Source: DATEOR01 sp046734455
GTDB lineage: Bacteria; Actinomycetota; Thermoleophilia; Gaiellales; Gaiellaceae
Direction: 5' to 3'
Assembly: GCA_046734455.1 (NCBI GenBank)
Contig: JBKPRJ010000088.1
Coordinates: forward strand, 1 to 15,856
Length of the DNA stretch: 15,856 bases
Positions 13,367-15,856 of the stretch are shown here, piece after piece (position 1 is the first letter of the stretch; every line of letters starts with the position of its first letter). The translations under genes were made by a program, and so were the position numbers. Under the pieces are notes generated by a model. That model was given only the letters and a program-made list of their open reading frames with translations. It was not told the origin of the DNA and did not search any database.

Positions 13367-14721
13367 ACCCGAAGGTCTTCAAGGCATACGACGTGCGCGG
13401 GCTCTACCCGTCCGAGCTGGACGAGGCCGGCGCCTATGCCGTTGGGCGAGCCTACGTCGAGCAGTTCGAGCCCCGGAAGATCGCGGTCGGCCGGGACATG
13501 CGGGTTTCCTCCCCCTCCATGGCGCAGGCGGTCATCCGAGGAGCCTCAGACGCGGGTTCTCAGGTTGTCGACGTCGGGATGATCGGGACGGAGATGCTCT
13601 ACTTCGGCGTCGGGGAGCTCGACGCAGACGGGGGGGTCATGGTCACCGCCTCCCACAATCCCAAGGAGTACACCGGGATGAAGATCGTCCGGCGGGGCGC
13701 GCTACCGGTCGGCGGCGACTCGGGCCTCCTCGACATCCGCGACCGCGCCGTTGGCCTTTCGGGCCATGACCGGGGTCAGACCCCGGCCGTGGCCGAAACG
13801 GTCGACATCTACCCCGCCTTCGTCGAGCGCGTCCTCTCCTTCATCGACATCGAACAGGTCAAGCCGCTCCGGGTGGTGATCGATGCGGGGAACGGCATGG
13901 CGGGCGCGATGCTGCCGCCGATCCTCGAGCGCCTCCCGGTCGAGGCGGTGCGGTGCTTCTTCGAGCCGGACGGGAGCTTCCCGAACCACGAGCCCAACCC
14001 GCTCCTGCCCGAGAACCGGGAGTTCGTCATGTCCAAGGTCCGCGAGGAGCAAGCCGACCTGGGCATCGCGTTCGACGGGGACGCCGACCGCTGCTTCTTC
14101 GTCGACGAGACCGGCGAGTTCGTCCCGGGCGACTTCGCCACCGCCCTCCTCGCCGAGTCCATGCTCGAGAAGGAGCCGGGCGCGAAGATCATCTACGACG
14201 TGCGCGCCAGCTGGGCGGTGCCCGATGTGGTCGAGCGACACGGAGGTGAATCGCTCGTCAACCGGGTTGGGCACGCCTTCATCAAGGAGCGGATGCGCAA
14301 GGAAGGCGCGCTCTTCGGCGGCGAGGTCTCTGGCCACTACTACTTCCGCGACTTCAACCAGGCCGACTCCGGCACGATCCCGGCGCTCCTCATGCTCGAG
14401 CTCGTCTCGAAGCGCGGCGAGCCGCTCTCCGAGATCCTCCGCCCCTTCACCGAGCGCTACTTCATCACGGGCGAGTTGAACACGCCCGTGCCGGACGTGG
14501 CCCTCAAGCTGCAGGAGCTGAAGGAGCACTTCGCCGACGAGGGCGAGGTCTCGCACCTGGACGGGATCTCCGTGACCGCCGAGGACTGGCACATGAACGT
14601 CCGCCCGTCGAACACCGAGCCCCTGCTGCGGCTCAACCTCGAAGCGCTTGCGCCGGACCTGATGGAGCGCAAGCGCGACGAGGCCCTCGCCGTGATTCGC
14701 GGCGAGGGCCCCATCAGCTGA
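13357..14721 (+). CDS. manB: Phosphomannomutase/phosphoglucomutase
   Basis: The 454-residue enzyme of the alpha-D-phosphohexomutase family interconverts hexose-6-phosphate and hexose-1-phosphate, feeding GDP-mannose or UDP-glucose synthesis for cell-envelope glycans. All four active-site loops are present: TASHNP with phosphoserine S99 (97-102), metal loop DGDADR (240-245), sugar loop GEVSGH (322-327), and phosphate loop RPSNTEPLLR (416-425). GEVSGH is shared by mannomutase and glucomutase, so specificity is open. The ATG overlaps the HIT gene by 10 nt. Residues about 134-148 (LSGHDRGQTPAVAET) form a surface loop encoded by a large palindrome, described separately. It ends 6 nt before the convergent secreted-protein gene with no terminator in view. 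Confidence 0.95.
   Translation: MALDPKVFKAYDVRGLYPSELDEAGAYAVGRAYVEQFEPRKIAVGRDMRVSSPSMAQAVIRGASDAGSQVVDVGMIGTEMLYFGVGELDADGGVMVTASHNPKEYTGMKIVRRGALPVGGDSGLLDIRDRAVGLSGHDRGQTPAVAETVDIYPAFVERVLSFIDIEQVKPLRVVIDAGNGMAGAMLPPILERLPVEAVRCFFEPDGSFPNHEPNPLLPENREFVMSKVREEQADLGIAFDGDADRCFFVDETGEFVPGDFATALLAESMLEKEPGAKIIYDVRASWAVPDVVERHGGESLVNRVGHAFIKERMRKEGALFGGEVSGHYYFRDFNQADSGTIPALLMLELVSKRGEPLSEILRPFTERYFITGELNTPVPDVALKLQELKEHFADEGEVSHLDGISVTAEDWHMNVRPSNTEPLLRLNLEALAPDLMERKRDEALAVIRGEGPIS
13757..13798. repeat. REP-like palindrome inside the phosphomannomutase gene
   Basis: The core CCGGGGTC-A-GACCCCGG (13770-13786) is a perfect 8-bp inverted repeat around one base. Symmetric outer arms GGCCA (13762-13766) and TGGCC (13790-13794) extend it, then TTTCG and CGAAA with a one-base bulge. 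Together they make an imperfect stem of about 18-19 bp. It encodes part of a loop between family-conserved segments and keeps the frame. It looks like an inserted palindromic element, but only one copy is in the window. Confidence 0.6.
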
Positions 14722-14727
14722 GGTCGG

Positions 14728-15856
14728 CTAGTTGAGGAGGTAGTGCATCGCCCGACCCATGATGTCGTTGCGGGTCGCGGCGTCGGTGATCCCCTCGAAC
14801 CCGAAGCCCATGTAGAGGCTGTCGGGCGTCGCGATGACGGCTCCCTCGGGGAAGCCCGTCGCGTCGGTCACGATCCACGTGTTCGTGTTCGGAGCGCTCC
14901 CGGCCGGAGCGGGCGGAGTCGCCCAGCCGTCGTCACCGCTCTCGAAGCTCGTGGAGCCTTCCCCGGTCGAGACCACGATGTCGTCGACGAAGACGCCCAG
15001 GCCCTGTGTGGCCCAGTCGCTCACGTACGTGATCGAGACCTCGATCTGCTTCCCGGCGAATGCCGAGAAGTCGACCTGCCAGTTCTGCCAACCGGCGGAG
15101 TTTCCGTTCGAGGCATTCCCCACCCCGGTCGTCCCGTGGGGTTCGCAGTCGTCCCCGACGATCGTCTGGTAATGGTCCATGAACGGGTGGATCGTCCGCC
15201 AGCCGCCGGGCCCGTTCTCGGGCTTGCAGCTCTCGCCGGTCGACTGGGTCGTGTGCCCGTTCACATCCGGAAGCGTCGTCCAGTCGTCCTGCCCCACGGT
15301 GTGGGCCTCGACGAAGAGCATGTCCCAGTCGGTCTCGGTGTTGTACGACGTCCAGAACGACATCGTCGCGCCGCCTGCCGGCACGTCGATGGTGTGGGTC
15401 AGCCGCTTGAACGTCTGGTCGGCGATCTGCGAGTAGGCGTACTTCGCACCGGTATGCGGATCGAAGGGCCCGCCCGGGCGGTCGTACTTGGCCGCCACCC
15501 AGCTCTCGAACTGCGGATACGTCGCGGGATCGAGTATCCCGCTCGTCGCGATGAACGACGCGTCTTCGCCGACCTGGTTCATTGCGCTGTCGGCCCCTTT
15601 GAAGGACATCGACGCTCCGGTCAACGGCGTGTTGATGCCGACGACGTCGAGGTTGTTGCCGTCGTCGTCGAAGCCGGCGGCCTCGTTGCTCAGGAACGCG
15701 CCGAGCCAGTACTCGACGACGTCTCCCTGGTGGTCGCTCGAGGGCGACCCGTAGAGGACGAGACAGCGAGCCAGCGTCGGCGACCCGGGCGTCGAGCAGC
15801 GTGCGTTCGCCTCCGTCGGGCCGTGCGCGCCCGTGAAGCCGCGAAGGAGGCGCACC
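14728..15856 (-). CDS. C-terminal part of a large secreted protein (M6/immune inhibitor A- or M14-associated type), 5' end off the window
   Basis: At least 375 codons read in from the right edge and stop at TAG (14728-14730). No in-window codon is a believable start; the GTG at 15853-15855 lies at the edge inside the frame. The fragment starts with a segment like VLYGSPSSDHQGDVVEYWLG (33-52). A beta-sandwich region (about 145-297) follows, with MSFWTSYNTETDWDMLFVEA and FVDDIVVST, the style of adhesion/carbohydrate-binding domains found at the C terminus of secreted metallopeptidases. The end, LYMGFGFEGI...RNDIMGRAMHYLL, resembles the last strand and helix of an amidotransferase-like fold, so the sandwich may be inserted in it. 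Two cysteines (C210, C237) could pair. No zinc motif HExxH or M14 signature is in the visible part, so peptidase activity is not shown. Confidence 0.75.
   Translation of the reverse strand, partial: VRLLRGFTGAHGPTEANARCSTPGSPTLARCLVLYGSPSSDHQGDVVEYWLGAFLSNEAAGFDDDGNNLDVVGINTPLTGASMSFKGADSAMNQVGEDASFIATSGILDPATYPQFESWVAAKYDRPGGPFDPHTGAKYAYSQIADQTFKRLTHTIDVPAGGATMSFWTSYNTETDWDMLFVEAHTVGQDDWTTLPDVNGHTTQSTGESCKPENGPGGWRTIHPFMDHYQTIVGDDCEPHGTTGVGNASNGNSAGWQNWQVDFSAFAGKQIEVSITYVSDWATQGLGVFVDDIVVSTGEGSTSFESGDDGWATPPAPAGSAPNTNTWIVTDATGFPEGAVIATPDSLYMGFGFEGITDAATRNDIMGRAMHYLLN

Noticed and set aside
13702..14592. Minus-strand 296-codon open frame opposite phosphomannomutase
   Set aside because: Antisense shadow; all phosphohexomutase motifs are on the plus strand.
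1..15856. CRISPR array, insertion sequence, prophage or toxin-antitoxin pair
   Set aside because: No regularly spaced repeats, transposase, terminal inverted repeats, phage proteins or small paired ORFs with plausible starts were found on either strand.

Overview
The window is a gene-dense, high-GC bacterial chromosome segment with almost no spare DNA; the largest gap between genes is about 126 bp. Its features point to an actinobacterial-type genome, with the class Thermoleophilia (Gaiellales or Solirubrobacterales-like) as my best guess. They are strong G/C preference at third codon positions, many GTG starts, a LexA operator of the Gram-positive/actinobacterial type, an actinobacterial-style HIT (Ap4A phosphorylase-like) protein, and a zinc-ribbon/cyclase/ATPase/TPR giant. 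The taxonomic placement is inference; there is no rRNA here.

Layout, left to right. (1) A nearly complete ribonuclease Z gene on the minus strand runs off the left edge. It is divergent from a membrane-anchored HD-GYP signalling protein (1051-2382, plus). (2) An 84-residue LysM membrane protein (2387-2641, minus) has its start codon inside a perfect LexA box, so it looks like an SOS-induced division inhibitor of the YneA/DivS/Rv2719c type. (3) A five-gene minus-strand operon (7425 down to 2672) has overlapping or nearly touching genes: an enolase-superfamily dipeptide epimerase, a DUF1611 protein (the family of the D-glutamate N-acetyltransferase DgcN), two tandem M29 aminopeptidases, and a small metallophosphoesterase that probably starts at CTG. 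The first four fit catabolism or recycling of peptides containing D-glutamate, such as peptidoglycan stem peptides. (4) A tRNA-Arg(CCG) gene is divergent from that operon, and the two appear to share a back-to-back -10 element. (5) A secreted, cysteine-rich protein with a DUF11-like beta domain (7604-8593, plus) overlaps tail to tail with a 1060-residue protein. The latter is zinc ribbon + class III nucleotide cyclase + AAA-type ATPase + TPR-like helices (8581-11763, minus). (6) Divergent from the cyclase is a plus-strand cluster: CorA magnesium transporter, HIT-family nucleotide phosphorylase/hydrolase, and phosphomannomutase/phosphoglucomutase. (7) The right edge holds the C-terminal part of a large secreted protein (minus).

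Three points stand out. The SOS-box/LysM gene has its operator fused to the start codon. The epimerase/DUF1611/M29 operon pairs two families recently linked in D-glutamate catabolism. Several transcription units carry a TAnnnT hexamer only 6-8 nt before the start codon with no Shine-Dalgarno sequence, which suggests frequent leaderless transcription. There is also a long imperfect palindrome built into the phosphomannomutase coding region. I see no insertion sequence, prophage, CRISPR array or integrase.
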